Shown: in pieces, positions 35,027 to 45,900 of the stretch
How positions within the stretch are numbered: position 1 is the first letter of the stretch
How the letters are laid out: the number at the start of each line of letters is the position of its first letter
Assembly: GCF_009796865.1 (NCBI RefSeq)
Contig: NZ_CP047028.1
Coordinates: 1,922,001 to 1,986,000, forward strand
DNA length: 64,000 nt
Direction: 5' to 3'
Origin: Formosa sp. L2A11
GTDB taxonomy: Bacteria > Bacteroidota > Bacteroidia > Flavobacteriales > Flavobacteriaceae
Notes under the pieces: generated by a model
Told to the model about the DNA's origin: nothing
The model's input: only the letters and a program-made list of their open reading frames with translations
The model's database searches: none
Made by a program: the position numbers and the translations under genes

Positions 35027-36640
35027 TTAGTTTTGATCAGCATCAGTCATATAAGGGTTTGCATCAATTTCTTGTTGTGGAATTTTAAAAATCCACTCAT
35101 CGTTTACAGAAGGTTTCGCTTGTATGAAACCATCTCCATAAAGTGTTAATGAAGCACCAGAATTAGTTTGGTCTAAACCTTCATCCCATCTTAAGTTGTC
35201 ATGGTAGCTAAATCCTTCTCCCCATAATTCAACTCTTCTTTGCCATTTAATTTCATCCATTAAAGATGCTTGATCTGTAAAAGCTGTTTTGTCAAAAGCA
35301 CTATCCCTAGCAGAACCTAAAACATCTAATGCAGCTTGAGCACCTGCAACATCGTTTAACATTGCTTTTGCTTCAGCTTCAATAAGTACCATTTCAGAAG
35401 CTCTCATGTAGATAACATCATCTGGATCAATAGAACCTGGGTTCTTTTGTTGAAACTTAACATTCATGTAAGGATGCGTATTGTGAGCAGTTGTTGCACC
35501 ATATTTTTCAATGATTTCATTAAAAGCAGCATCGAAATCTGCTTTATTATCATAATTAGGATCTGTTTCATAACTTCCTCCTTGGTCGTTAGACGCTGCA
35601 GAGTTAGTGTTAGGTGCTAAAGGTAACCATGCTTGGTTTCTGTAATCTGTAGCAGGAATCCTGTCGTATAATTCTTTACTGATAAGTTTTGGATTACTTC
35701 TGTTTAAACTTCCGTTAAATGCGAATGCGATAAAGTAGAAGTAAGATTGGAAAAAGTTTGTTTCAGTATCGATAACTTTACCACCCCAAATAACTTCAGA
35801 TAAATCGTAAGAGTTAAAACCTGATAACCATTCAGTTTGACTTAATAAAGGGTAACCATCTCTTGCAAGTGCAGCACTTGTTGCAGCAGTAGCCCAGTCT
35901 CCTTTAGATAATGCAATACGCGCTTTAATACCGTAAGCGGCATTTAAAGATATGTTAGATTTATTATCTGCAGCACTACCGTTTTGTAAGTAAGTTATAG
36001 CTGCATTAATATCGCTTTCCATTTGTACATATACTGCTTCAACAGTTCCACGAGGACCACCTTCATAAGGTGCACCTGCTTCTGTTAATACAGGAACTCC
36101 AGGATCTGATGATGGTGTACCGTAAATATATCCTTTAGAGAAACTAGTTACTAATCTTAAATAAGCCCAAGCACGGTATGCGTGAGATTGTCCCAAAATT
36201 TTGTTTAAATCTTCTGTTTCTGTAAAATCACTTTCAGCAATTTTATTGATTATAGTGTTTGCTGTTTCAACAAAGTGGTAACGTTGGAACCAAAGGTTGA
36301 AATTTGTAGTAGAACTTGCATTCGTATGACTTGTCCATTTTAAATCTGATGTCATCCAACCATTACCTGGTGAAGAGTGAATTGCATTTCCTCCAATAGC
36401 ATCAAAAGAAGGAATAAAGTAGCTCTCTCCAGATCTACTAGATTCTCCTCCTGTTAAAACATTTTGACCATACATCATTCTATGAAGACCATTTAAAATT
36501 AGGTCCATATTTTCTGTACTTGAAAGTGCTGCCTCTTCTGATATTGAATCTGTAGGTACAGTGTCAAGGTAATCTTCACTACAACCTACGATTACTACCA
36601 TTGAGATGGCAAGTAGTAATAATATTTTTTTTCGTATCAT
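35027..36640 (-). CDS. RagB/SusD family outer-membrane lipoprotein (pair 2)
   Basis: 537 aa, the longest SusD here. Lipobox VGC at residue 20 (MVVIVGCSEDYLD). Conserved SusD segments are GQSHAYRAWAYLRLVTSFSKGY, MRASEMVLIEAEAKAML and WQRRVELWGEGFSYHDNLRW. It belongs to the RagB/SusD_3 type. It lies between susC (32 bp upstream) and the extra lipoprotein gene (34 bp downstream) in one operon. It should act as the ligand-binding lid over SusC 2. Confidence 0.94.
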   Translation of the reverse strand: MIRKKILLLLAISMVVIVGCSEDYLDTVPTDSISEEAALSSTENMDLILNGLHRMMYGQNVLTGGESSRSGESYFIPSFDAIGGNAIHSSPGNGWMTSDLKWTSHTNASSTTNFNLWFQRYHFVETANTIINKIAESDFTETEDLNKILGQSHAYRAWAYLRLVTSFSKGYIYGTPSSDPGVPVLTEAGAPYEGGPRGTVEAVYVQMESDINAAITYLQNGSAADNKSNISLNAAYGIKARIALSKGDWATAATSAALARDGYPLLSQTEWLSGFNSYDLSEVIWGGKVIDTETNFFQSYFYFIAFAFNGSLNRSNPKLISKELYDRIPATDYRNQAWLPLAPNTNSAASNDQGGSYETDPNYDNKADFDAAFNEIIEKYGATTAHNTHPYMNVKFQQKNPGSIDPDDVIYMRASEMVLIEAEAKAMLNDVAGAQAALDVLGSARDSAFDKTAFTDQASLMDEIKWQRRVELWGEGFSYHDNLRWDEGLDQTNSGASLTLYGDGFIQAKPSVNDEWIFKIPQQEIDANPYMTDADQN

Positions 36641-36672
36641 TTTGTGTATTTTTTAATTTAGAATTATATAAT

Positions 36673-39600
36673 TTAAAAAGCGACGTTTAAACCAATAGAG
36701 ATAACTCTGTTTGGGTTGTAGTCATTTCCAGAAGGTGTTCCTGAAAGATTATATTGAGGATTTAATCCTTCTCTCTGAGCAAACATAAATAAGTTTTCTC
36801 CTGTTACGAATAATCTTAATTTATCTAATCCTATTTTGTCTATAGTGTCGTTATCTAAACTGTATGCAATGTTTACGTTTCTAATAGATAAGTAAGATGC
36901 ATCTGTTAACCATCTAGATGATAAACTTGGAGATAAATCTGTATTTGAGTTTTCTAAACGAGGTACATTTGTAATGTCTCCTGGATTTTTCCATGCTTTA
37001 AGTGCATCTGGGTGTAATGAGGCACCGTAAGTTCCTGAATGCATCATATCTGCATAACCATAATCTAAAATGTCACCTCCAATTTGGTAAGATAATAATA
37101 CGTTAAGTTCGAAATTTTTGTAGCTAAAGTTGTTAGATATAGAACCAATTAAGTCTGGTATAGCTGTAGCTCCTACATATCCTTTACCAGCATCTGCCCA
37201 ATCGTTAGTTGTTGCATGAGTTCCGTTTTCATTAAGAACAGCAACACCTACTTCATCACCTACTTCTTCATACATGTAAAATAAGGCATCCCCATTACTA
37301 GGGTCTACCCCTGCATAATCGTATAAGAAAAAGTCGTATCTAGATCTTCCTTCTTCCCATCGTTTAGAACCATCCACAAATGAATCTGGAAGGAACGTAA
37401 TTTCATTTTTTAATGTAGACGCTTGTAAACCTAAATTCCAAGAGAATTTATCTGTTTGTACAATAGCAGCATTTAAGCTAACTTCAAAACCTTCGTTATA
37501 TAAATCACCAATGTTATCCGGAGCTTCAATTTGTCCTTCTGAACCAGGGATTGGTACGTTGTATAATAAATCTGAAGTTGTTTTCTTATAGTATTCAAAT
37601 GAACCTGATAAACGGTTGTTAAATAAACCATATTCTAAAGCAACATCCCAGCTATCTAAAGATTCCCATTGTAAATCTTCGTTACCAGTTGTGTTCCAAT
37701 ATATACCTGGATCACCTGCATTTGAATATATAGCATATAATGGTTGAGAAATATAATAATTAAGTGAACCATCTGAAAGTAATTTATCATTACCTACTTC
37801 TCCATAAGATGCTCTTAGTTTTAAGCTGTTTATGAAAGATACATTATCCATAAAGTTTTCTTGATCAATTCTCCAAGAACCACCTACAGAATAAAAAGTA
37901 CCCCATTTATTGTTTGTAAATACAGAAGATCCATCTCTTCTTACAGAAGCACTTAAGTAATATTTATTGTCGAAATTATAATTTAATCGTCCTAAATAAC
38001 CTTCTAGTTTGTAGTCTGTACTACTTCCTGAAGCATCTAGCACTACAGAGAAGTTGTCTAACTCATAAATTCCTGTTGCAGTTTGTGTACTTTTAAAAGC
38101 GCTGTTTTCAGAAAAGTTTCTGCTGAAGCTTTCATGTCCAACCATAACATCAAAATTATGCTCACCAAAAGATTTATTGTATGATATTATTTGATTAAAG
38201 TTTTCTGTTGTTCTCTGATATCTAGTATCTTGAAATCTAGCTGTTGGAGCACCATCACCAACTTCAGCATTTTCATAACTTTGGTTTACACCATCTTGGT
38301 AATCTTGACCGTATATAAAACTAACTTTTAATCCGTCTAATGGTTTAATATCTGCATTAAATCTATATCCAAAATTGTCTGTAGTATTAAGTTCATTATT
38401 TAAGATAGCTTCTTCAAGCGCATTACGCCCTACATTTGTTGGTCTAGATTGAATTCCTAAAGAAGATATACCTTCACCACGATCCCAAATAACATCTCCA
38501 GACTCATCTCTTAAGACAGAACCAGTAGTTGGGTCTAATAGATATGGAGAGTAAATAGATCCCATGTTTTTAGCAAATCCAAAAACGTTTGCTACAGACG
38601 CATCTCTTGATGGAGGACCATGAGATTTTTCGTTAGAGATGTTTACATTACCACCTAAAGATAACCAGTCTGTAGCATCAAAAGTACCACTTAAACGGCT
38701 AGTTACTCTTTTGTAATCACTTTCTATAACATATCCTTTTTCATCTAAATTAGATGCAGATAAGAATATAGAGTGTTTTTCACCACCACCAGAAACGTTA
38801 ATAGAGTTACTAGATCTAGATCCAGTTCTTTCTAAAGCATCATACCAGTCTAAGTCTTCTGCGATTACTTCTGCGTCTGGATTTATGTTACCATTAACAT
38901 CTACGATATTATCGTTAGCAACGTTAAAAGGATTACGTCCTAAACGATTAAAAATAGATGCAGAAGCTTCTGTTGCAGCTGCAGCATCACCTCCTAAAGC
39001 ATTCTTGTAAGATTGCCACATTAGTTCGTAATATTGTCCTGGGTTAACCGCTTGGTATTCATTAATACCTTTAGTGATTACACCATATTGGCTAGTTATA
39101 TTAACAGTAACACCACTTCCTTTTTTACCTTTTTTAGTAGTTATAATAACTACACCATTTGCAGCACGTGAACCGTAAAGGGAAGTCGATGCAGCATCTT
39201 TAAGAACCGTCATAGATTCAATGTCATCTTGGTTTAATGTTCCTAAACCACCTTCAAAAGCAATACCATCAACAATAAATAATGGATTTGTACTACCATT
39301 TAAAGTACCAACACCTCTAATAACAATTTCTGGAGAAGATCCTGGTTGTCCTGAAGCAGAAAGGAATTGTACACCTGTAACTTTACCTTCAATTGCTCCA
39401 ATTGGAGAGCTTAAAGGACGTAAGTCTAAATCGGCAGTGCTTACAACTCCTGCAGACCCCGTAAAGGCCTCTTTTGTAGTTGTACCATATGCAACAACCA
39501 CAACTTCTTCAAGCGATGTAGCATCTTCTACTAATATTATGTCTATTGTGCTAGACATGCTAATTGTTACTTCTTTAGTGACAAAGCCCATAAAGCTAAA

Positions 39601-39816
39601 TCTTAATTTGTTTCCAGTACTAGCTTTTAAACTGTAGTTACCATCGAAATCTGTAGAAGTTCCCGTTTTTGTACCTACTACCGAAACTGTTGTTCCTGGT
39701 AGCGGTAAACCGTCTTCGCCTGTAACAGTACCTGAAACTGTTTTTTGTTGTGCAAAAGTAAATTGCACGACAAACGCTAGAAATAGCGTTAAAACACCAT
39801 GTAATTTTGTTTTCAT
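36673..39816 (-). CDS. SusC/RagA family TonB-linked outer-membrane transporter (pair 2)
   Basis: 1047 aa. Signal peptide (MKTKLHGVLTLFLAFVVQFTFAQ), carboxypeptidase-D-like domain, TonB-box-like EEVVVVAYGT, plug (PLFIVDGIAFEGG, GSRAANGVVIITTK) and barrel ending IGLNVAF. No STN domain. The signal-peptide region is nearly the same as in SusC 3, 4 and 5 and encodes a hairpin (39773-39790). First gene of a three-gene operon with susD and a surface lipoprotein. Substrate unknown. Confidence 0.95.
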   Translation of the reverse strand: MKTKLHGVLTLFLAFVVQFTFAQQKTVSGTVTGEDGLPLPGTTVSVVGTKTGTSTDFDGNYSLKASTGNKLRFSFMGFVTKEVTISMSSTIDIILVEDATSLEEVVVVAYGTTTKEAFTGSAGVVSTADLDLRPLSSPIGAIEGKVTGVQFLSASGQPGSSPEIVIRGVGTLNGSTNPLFIVDGIAFEGGLGTLNQDDIESMTVLKDAASTSLYGSRAANGVVIITTKKGKKGSGVTVNITSQYGVITKGINEYQAVNPGQYYELMWQSYKNALGGDAAAATEASASIFNRLGRNPFNVANDNIVDVNGNINPDAEVIAEDLDWYDALERTGSRSSNSINVSGGGEKHSIFLSASNLDEKGYVIESDYKRVTSRLSGTFDATDWLSLGGNVNISNEKSHGPPSRDASVANVFGFAKNMGSIYSPYLLDPTTGSVLRDESGDVIWDRGEGISSLGIQSRPTNVGRNALEEAILNNELNTTDNFGYRFNADIKPLDGLKVSFIYGQDYQDGVNQSYENAEVGDGAPTARFQDTRYQRTTENFNQIISYNKSFGEHNFDVMVGHESFSRNFSENSAFKSTQTATGIYELDNFSVVLDASGSSTDYKLEGYLGRLNYNFDNKYYLSASVRRDGSSVFTNNKWGTFYSVGGSWRIDQENFMDNVSFINSLKLRASYGEVGNDKLLSDGSLNYYISQPLYAIYSNAGDPGIYWNTTGNEDLQWESLDSWDVALEYGLFNNRLSGSFEYYKKTTSDLLYNVPIPGSEGQIEAPDNIGDLYNEGFEVSLNAAIVQTDKFSWNLGLQASTLKNEITFLPDSFVDGSKRWEEGRSRYDFFLYDYAGVDPSNGDALFYMYEEVGDEVGVAVLNENGTHATTNDWADAGKGYVGATAIPDLIGSISNNFSYKNFELNVLLSYQIGGDILDYGYADMMHSGTYGASLHPDALKAWKNPGDITNVPRLENSNTDLSPSLSSRWLTDASYLSIRNVNIAYSLDNDTIDKIGLDKLRLFVTGENLFMFAQREGLNPQYNLSGTPSGNDYNPNRVISIGLNVAF
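39773..39790 (-). promoter_or_regulatory. mRNA hairpin in signal-peptide codons of susC 2
   Basis: The perfect inverted repeat AACGCTA/TAGCGTT with a 4-nt loop lies at +27 to +44 of the coding sequence. Homologous hairpins occur in susC 3-5. Confidence 0.4.
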
Positions 39817-39823
39817 ATTTAAT

Positions 39824-39896
39824 TTGAATTTGTATTAGTCGGCTACTAAAATCTTAATAATTTGTTAATAAGCCTATTTTTATTAACTAAATTTTA
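39824..39896 (-). promoter_or_regulatory. Conserved susC leader/promoter block 2
   Basis: It has the shared elements TTAGTC, ACTAAAATCTTAATAA and GTTAATAA...TTATTAAC; here the last two form an 8-bp inverted repeat with an 8-nt spacer. Position relative to the ATG is as in the other four. Confidence 0.5.
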
Positions 39897-40049
39897 AGAT
39901 AATGTTATGTTTTTGAATAATATGTAATTATTTACCGCATTCGTGTTAATAATTACCTGATTTCGACCTTCTTTTATGTAGTTAATATCTCTTTTGATTC
40001 CTTACTATTCTTGAAATTATGTTGTTTTAAGTTAAAACAGAATAAAATT

Positions 40050-40063
40050 TGACGTAATTGTCA
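40050..40063. promoter_or_regulatory. Palindrome TGACGTAATTGTCA upstream of susC 2
   Basis: TGACA-N4-TGTCA with one mismatch (G for A), 234-247 bp upstream of the susC 2 start. The following GTTTTT is shared with site 1. Confidence 0.5.
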
Positions 40064-40607
40064 GTTTTTGTTTGCGTATTCTCTGTTTTTCGACTTTTTT
40101 ATGATTGCATTATGTTAAAATGAAGGCTGTTTTGATTTTGTTTTCTTACTAAATTTTTATTTTATACTGAATTTAGACTTAGAATTTAATATTAAAAGAA
40201 TGGTGAGAATAAAATTTTTAGAGTAAAAATTTGAGTTTTAAATTGTATGAAAAAGTGATTTTAAGGTTTACAATTGTGTAGAAATTTTAGTTGTGTAAAA
40301 CCTTATAATAAGAGATAATTCTAAATTAATATTTTAGAAATAATGAGGGGTTTTGAGTTTTAATGTCTCAAATTTATGGTGTGTTTTTGCTTTTTTTGCA
40401 GAAAATATGTCAAGATATTATTCTTGTATTTTAATAAAGTGGGTAGGGGGAGTTTGTAATTCTTACCTCTAATTTTAGGTAAATGATGTTGTGTTTAATA
40501 ATACTATAAGTTAAAATACTGTAATAGTAAATTAACTTATAGCTAATATTTATTATGTAATTCATTGTTTAGGTTAGTGTAAATTAACAATGAAATTAAT
40601 TTTAAGA

Positions 40608-41342
40608 TTAACGACGTTGTCTTAATGCTTCATATAAAAAAGCACCACAAGCAACAGATACATTTAGAGATCCTATTTCACCAAGTAAAGGTAATTTTGC
40701 TTTTGCATCTACTAATTTTAGTACCGAAGGATTTATTCCTTTTCCTTCAGATCCCATAATAATGGCACATGGTTCTTTAAAAGAAACATCGTACATTAAA
40801 TCTTCTGTTTTTTCTGTAGCAGCAATGACTTTAATGCCTGAAGCTTGCATAAAAAACATGGCATCTTTAATATGATCTACTTTGCAAATAGGCATTTTAA
40901 ACACTGCTCCGGCACTTGTTTTAATGGTGTCTCCATTTACAGGAGCTCCTCCTTTTTTCTGAATAATAATTCCATCTACACCTGTACATTCTGCAGTACG
41001 GATTATAGCTCCAAAGTTTCTAACATCGCTTAATTGATCTAATAATAGGAATAGGGGAGTCTTACCAGATTCGGTAACTTTAGTTACTAATTCTTCTATG
41101 TCCCAAAATGTTATTGGAGCAATTTGTGCAACAACACCCTGATGGTTTTTAGAGGTTAGTTTATTTAGTTTTTCAATAGGAACATAAGAGACGTTAATGC
41201 GTTGTTTACGTAAAACACCTTCCAATTCGTGAGATAATTCACCTTTAAGCCCTTTTTGAACAAATACCTTGTCAATATTTTCTCCAGCTTGTAAAGCTTC
41301 TATAACAGCACGTATTCCAAAAATTTGAGTCTCTTTTTCCAT
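40608..41342 (-). CDS. rlmB: 23S rRNA (guanosine-2251-2'-O)-methyltransferase RlmB, SPOUT/TrmH family
   Basis: 244 aa from the ATG at 41342 (MEKETQIFGIRAVIEAL); an in-frame ATG five codons upstream lies on the promoter box. The N-terminal substrate-binding domain is followed by the SPOUT knot with motif 1 DVRNFGAIIRTAECTG, motif 2 IIMGSEGKGI and motif 3 LPLLGEIGSLNVSVACGAFL. It methylates the 50S P-loop guanosine. It is the only housekeeping gene inside the SusC/D cluster, separated from operon 3 by two terminators, and has its own -7 box. Confidence 0.94.
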   Translation of the reverse strand: MEKETQIFGIRAVIEALQAGENIDKVFVQKGLKGELSHELEGVLRKQRINVSYVPIEKLNKLTSKNHQGVVAQIAPITFWDIEELVTKVTESGKTPLFLLLDQLSDVRNFGAIIRTAECTGVDGIIIQKKGGAPVNGDTIKTSAGAVFKMPICKVDHIKDAMFFMQASGIKVIAATEKTEDLMYDVSFKEPCAIIMGSEGKGINPSVLKLVDAKAKLPLLGEIGSLNVSVACGAFLYEALRQRR

Positions 41343-41346
41343 GAGG

Positions 41347-41354
41347 CAAAAGTA
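41347..41354 (-). promoter_or_regulatory. Putative -7 box of rlmB
   Basis: The minus strand reads TACTTTTG (TAnnTTTG), ending 4 nt before the rlmB ATG and predicting a leaderless transcript. Confidence 0.5.
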
Positions 41355-41392
41355 CAATATTTTATGTATTGGTAATTAAAAATTTTACGCAT

Positions 41393-41421
41393 AAAAAAAC
41401 CACTTGTGTAAAAGTGGCTTT
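41393..41421 (-). terminator. Second of two tandem terminators after SusC/D operon 3
   Basis: The hairpin GCCACTT...AAGTGG is followed by T7 on the minus strand. It lies just downstream of the longer hairpin at 41429-41470. Confidence 0.75.
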
Positions 41422-41428
41422 TAGTGCT

Positions 41429-41470
41429 AAAAAAAGCAGCCGACTAATTCAAGAACTAGTCGACCGCTTT
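41429..41470 (-). terminator. First of two tandem terminators after SusC/D operon 3
   Basis: A long, slightly mismatched stem (AGCGGTCGACTAGTT against AATTAGTCGGCTGCT) followed by T7 on the minus strand, 32 bp past the SusD stop. Confidence 0.85.
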
Positions 41471-41502
41471 CAAAAAATATAACTTATAGAATGTTTTACT
41501 TA

Positions 41503-42927
41503 TTAGTTAACATCCCAGAATAATTTAGTGGTTTGGCTATCTCCTCCTATTGCAGCAGATGCAGCAGACCAATTTGTTTCATTTAAGTTTTGTTCGTTTA
41601 CAGGGTAAGTGTAACGTGTTGGAACAGGGTTACCTGAGAATTCAGGTAAGTTAAATTCTGGAGCATCGTAAGTTCTCCAAGCTGTCCAGCTTTCAAAACC
41701 TCTGTTGTACATTGCTAACCACATTTGAGTACCAATAGATGTTCTCCAGTTTGATGCATCGTATGCTACATCTGGATTAGCTAAATAAGCTTCTACACCA
41801 TCTACTCCCCAATCATTAAAATTAGCAGTAATTGCAGTATCGTAAAAGTTTTCAGCAGTATCGCCAACAGCAAATCCTCTTTGAGCAGCATCAGCTAAAA
41901 AGAAAGATATTTCAGAGTAGTCTAATAATACTCCTCTAAATGTTGGGTCGAACATATCGTCTCCAATATGAGAGTTAGTTGCATAACCATTCGAAGCACC
42001 ATAGGTTCCTCCTTTGTATACTCCTTCACCTAAGTTGTCATCGAAAAACACAGAACGTCTTGGGTCATCTAAGTCATTCATTATATCGACTATTGTATTA
42101 GCAGGAACAAAATCTGAACGGTTTGATTCTACTAAATCTTCCCATAATGGGTTAGTGTTTGGGCTTGTAGCTGTATAAGCAATAGTTGCATTGTCTGCAT
42201 TAGATGTAAATACACCAGCAGTTACTGCAGATTCTATTGCAGTTTGAGCAGTTGCAGCCATTCCTGGAGCATCAACAATACGAGATCCAATTCTTAATTT
42301 TAAAGAGTTACCAAATTTAGACCAAGCAGATACATTTCCGTTGTAAATATTGTCTAAACTAAAACCTGTTCCTGTTAAATTAGGTAAAGCTGAGTTAAGA
42401 CGAGTTAATAAGTCTCCGTAAATAGTTGAAGCATCATCGTATACAGGTAGTGGGTAACCACTAGCATCTAAAGCTTGAGTATAAGGAATATCTCCAAATG
42501 TATCAACTAATTGTTGCCATGTGTAAACTTCTAATATTTCAATTTGAGCAACTTGAGTAGCTCTGTCTGCTTCAGATAAATCTATGTCAGCTTCAGTGTA
42601 TTCTTTAGCTGTTTTTAAATCTAATAAGACATCTCTAAACAGTTCAGACCAATGATATTGAGGAATTGTTCTTCCTGTTAAATCATAGTTTACTTCATCT
42701 ATATATGTAGTTTCGGTCCAGTTTTGAGCAAGTAATCTGAAAACATTCACGTTTACACTCGTACTTTGCATTTGATCAAATAAACTAACAGTAGCAGAAT
42801 TGAAAAGAAAAGACGCTTCTACTTGTGTCGGGTTTTTAGGATCTTCGTTATAACCTTCGTATTTCTCATCAGACATACAAGATGCAAGAAGAACAAAAGA
42901 TATTGCTGTAATAAATATTTTTTTCAT
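41503..42927 (-). CDS. SusD/RagB family lipoprotein, SusD-like_2 type (pair 3)
   Basis: 474 aa. Lipobox ASC at residue 17 (FVLLASCMSDEKYEGYN). The N-terminal NEDPKNPTQVEASFLF and the YTWQQLVDTFGDIPYTQAL and SNRSDFVPANTIVD segments mark the SusD-like_2 subfamily, different from pairs 1, 2 and 5 but the same as pair 4. It follows susC by 14 bp and ends an operon of two genes. It should be the binding lid for SusC 3. Ligand unknown. Confidence 0.93.
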   Translation of the reverse strand: MKKIFITAISFVLLASCMSDEKYEGYNEDPKNPTQVEASFLFNSATVSLFDQMQSTSVNVNVFRLLAQNWTETTYIDEVNYDLTGRTIPQYHWSELFRDVLLDLKTAKEYTEADIDLSEADRATQVAQIEILEVYTWQQLVDTFGDIPYTQALDASGYPLPVYDDASTIYGDLLTRLNSALPNLTGTGFSLDNIYNGNVSAWSKFGNSLKLRIGSRIVDAPGMAATAQTAIESAVTAGVFTSNADNATIAYTATSPNTNPLWEDLVESNRSDFVPANTIVDIMNDLDDPRRSVFFDDNLGEGVYKGGTYGASNGYATNSHIGDDMFDPTFRGVLLDYSEISFFLADAAQRGFAVGDTAENFYDTAITANFNDWGVDGVEAYLANPDVAYDASNWRTSIGTQMWLAMYNRGFESWTAWRTYDAPEFNLPEFSGNPVPTRYTYPVNEQNLNETNWSAASAAIGGDSQTTKLFWDVN

Positions 42928-42941
42928 AATTTTTTCTTGTT

Positions 42942-45900
42942 TTAGAACTGTAATTTAACACTTGCACCAATTTCTCTAATAGAAGGGTATGCTCCAGATT
43001 GGTATCCTTGAACATTACCTGAACTTAATCCTGCTTCAGGATCTGAGTAAGGTACACTTTTGTCAATAATCCACAAGTTTCTACCAATAACAGAGAATGT
43101 TACACCTGTAAAAGGTAATCTATCTAAGTCTTTTAAGCTATAGCTTAAACTTGCTTCTCTAAGTTTTATATAACCAGCATCGTAAACGTGTTGTGAATTT
43201 GATGCTCTAGCGTAACCCCAAGGGTTTGCATAGTTGCTAGCATCTGCTCTTACTGTGTTTACTGAACCGTCTGCTTGAACACCAGGTAAGATAACTCCAC
43301 CACCATCAGCTATAGAATTTCTTACAGGGTTTCCTAAGTCGTTATCTGCGGCAGTAAAATCGTATAGTCCTGTTGCGTAACCATACCAAGTATCTAAAGA
43401 AAATACATCCCCTCCTTTTTGCATGTCAATTAAGAAGCTTAAGTTGAAGTTTTTATAGTTAAAAGAGTTATATAAACCAGCTTTCCAGTCAGCATTAATA
43501 TCTCCAATTACATTATTACTTGTATCTGTTGTAATATAGTATCCGTTAGTTCCTACAATTGGATCTCCGTTTTCGTTGTATGTTAAGTCTGTACCTCTAA
43601 TTGTACCGTAAGCTTCACCTGGAGTTGCATTAATACTAACACCACCTTGTAAAGAAGCTAATTCTAAGTTGTCAATACCATCTGTTAATTTTTCTACTAA
43701 ACTTGTGTTTTTAGACCAGTTAACATTCATATCCCAAGTAAAGTTTTCTGTACGAATAGGAGTAACGTTTAAAGTAACTTCCCATCCTTTGTTAGAAATA
43801 GTACCTGCATTTAATAATGCTGATGTATAACCTGTAGAGTTAGATAATGGTACACTTGTAATTTGGTTTTCGTTAAGTGCATCGTAATACGTTACATCGA
43901 AACCAAAACGTTTTTGGAAAAATTGCATTTCTAAACCAAGTTCCCAGTTTGTTTGCTCTTCTGGTTTTAAATTTGGATTATTTTTAGCACTAGGGTTTGT
44001 TGCAATACCACCATTAAAAGGGGTTCCAATACCGTATGTGTTAAATACATTGTAAGGATCTGTATCGTTACCTACTTTACCGTAGTTACCTCTTACTTTT
44101 CCAAAACTTAACCAATCTGCTTGTATTAATTGAGAGAATACTAAAGATCCTGTTGCAGACCAGTAATCGTATCTGTTTTCTGCTAATGGTAAAGATGAAG
44201 AACGATCTGTTCTATATGTTCCTTCTACAAAAGCAAAATTGTCATAACCTAAGCTAGCTTGAACATATTCTCCGTCTACTACTTTAGTGGCATCATATTC
44301 AGAAGGTGCTTCTATAGAGTTTACACTATTAGATAATGCATAAAGTCCTGCAAGGTTTAAACCTCCATTTGTTACAGCATAAATACTGTTCTGATTATTT
44401 TGTCTTAAGTTAAAACCAGCAATACCAGAAAGATTAATTTTTTCTGATAAATCTTTATTGAAAGATAACATTAAATCGTAGTTGTATTCTGATACATTGT
44501 TGTTGTAACGAGAGTATTCAGATACGTCTACAGAACCTACAGCGATTCTTTCTTCTTGTAATTCAGAATACGTATCAAACGTAAAACGACCTACAGCACT
44601 TAACCAATCTGTAATTTCATAATTTAAAACTACATTACCCCAATATCTGTTACGCGTATCCGTTTCGTAGTTTTCATAACGTGTCCAATAAAAGTTATCC
44701 GAGAATATTGGAGAAGTGTCTGAAACACTATTAGAGTTCCAAGTTATGTTTTGACCTGTTTGAAAATACGCGTCTTTTTGTTCTTTTAAATCTACGTTAG
44801 TTTGGAACCATTGTCTAAATTGTTGCATTGGGTTTTTAGAATCGTATCCTGTACCATAACGCCCTTTACCATCTGTTTTAGTAAAGTTAAAGCTTGTAGA
44901 GGCTGTAAGTTTTTCTGTTAAGTTGTAAGAACCATTAAATGAAATGCTATTTCTTTTTATAGATGAATTTGGTAAGTTACCTTCTTGCATCATATTACTG
45001 TAACCTAAACGGAAAGTTCCTTTTTCGTCACCACCAGTTAAATCTACAGAGTTAATTAAAGTTGAAGATGTTTGCCAAACTGAGTTAGGATCATTTTTCG
45101 CAGCAACCCATGGAGTCGCTTGTTGGTATGTATCTAATTCTGGGTAGATAGAATTCCATTGGTAAACTAATCTGTCTGGATCGTAAGCAGCTCCATAAGA
45201 AGCATCTTCTGTAAACGGTACCGTTTCATCTAAAACTCCATCACCATTTACATCTTCTAAGTTAAAATATGCATCTTCGTTAGGTCCGTAAAAACTACCG
45301 TAACCAGCACCATATTTTTTCTGGTAAGTAGGTAATGTTTCTTTATCTGGAGTTCCTACAGTAACACTAGAGTTAATTGTAATACCAATACCTTTTTGTT
45401 TTTTACCTTTTTTGGTTGTAATCATGATTACACCATTCGATGCTCTAGAACCGTATAATGCAGATGCTGCTGCACCTTTTAATACGTTAATAGATTCGAT
45501 ATCGTCTGGGTTAATGTCAGATGCTGCGTTACCATAATCGTAACCACCTTGACCTGCTTTTTGAGCTGAAGAGTTAGAGTTTCCATTATCAATTGGAATA
45601 CCATCTACAACAAATAACGCTTGGTTGTTACCAGCAACAGAACTGTTACCACGTATAACTACGTTTGTAGAACCACCAATTGTTCCTGAAGGTTTAATAT
45701 TTAAACCTGCTACTTTACCAGATAAAGAGTTTACGAAGTTTTGAGCTTTTACATTCGAAACAGCTTCTCCGTCTACTTCTTGACTGGCATATCCTAAAGA
45801 TTTTTTCTCTCTAGAAATACCCAATGCAGTTACAACAACTTCATCAAGTTGTGCTAAATCTTCTTCTAGAGTAGCATTTATAGTAGCAGAAGCTCCAACT

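Larger units (their letters stand above)
39817..40607. other. Long non-coding region upstream of susC 2
   Basis: 791 bp with no credible gene and very high AT. It contains the susC leader (39824-39896), the palindrome at 40050-40063, and a bulged 10-bp hairpin at 40263-40304 without a T-run. The remaining ~250 bp next to rlmB show nothing I can interpret; no terminator for rlmB is evident. Confidence 0.7.
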
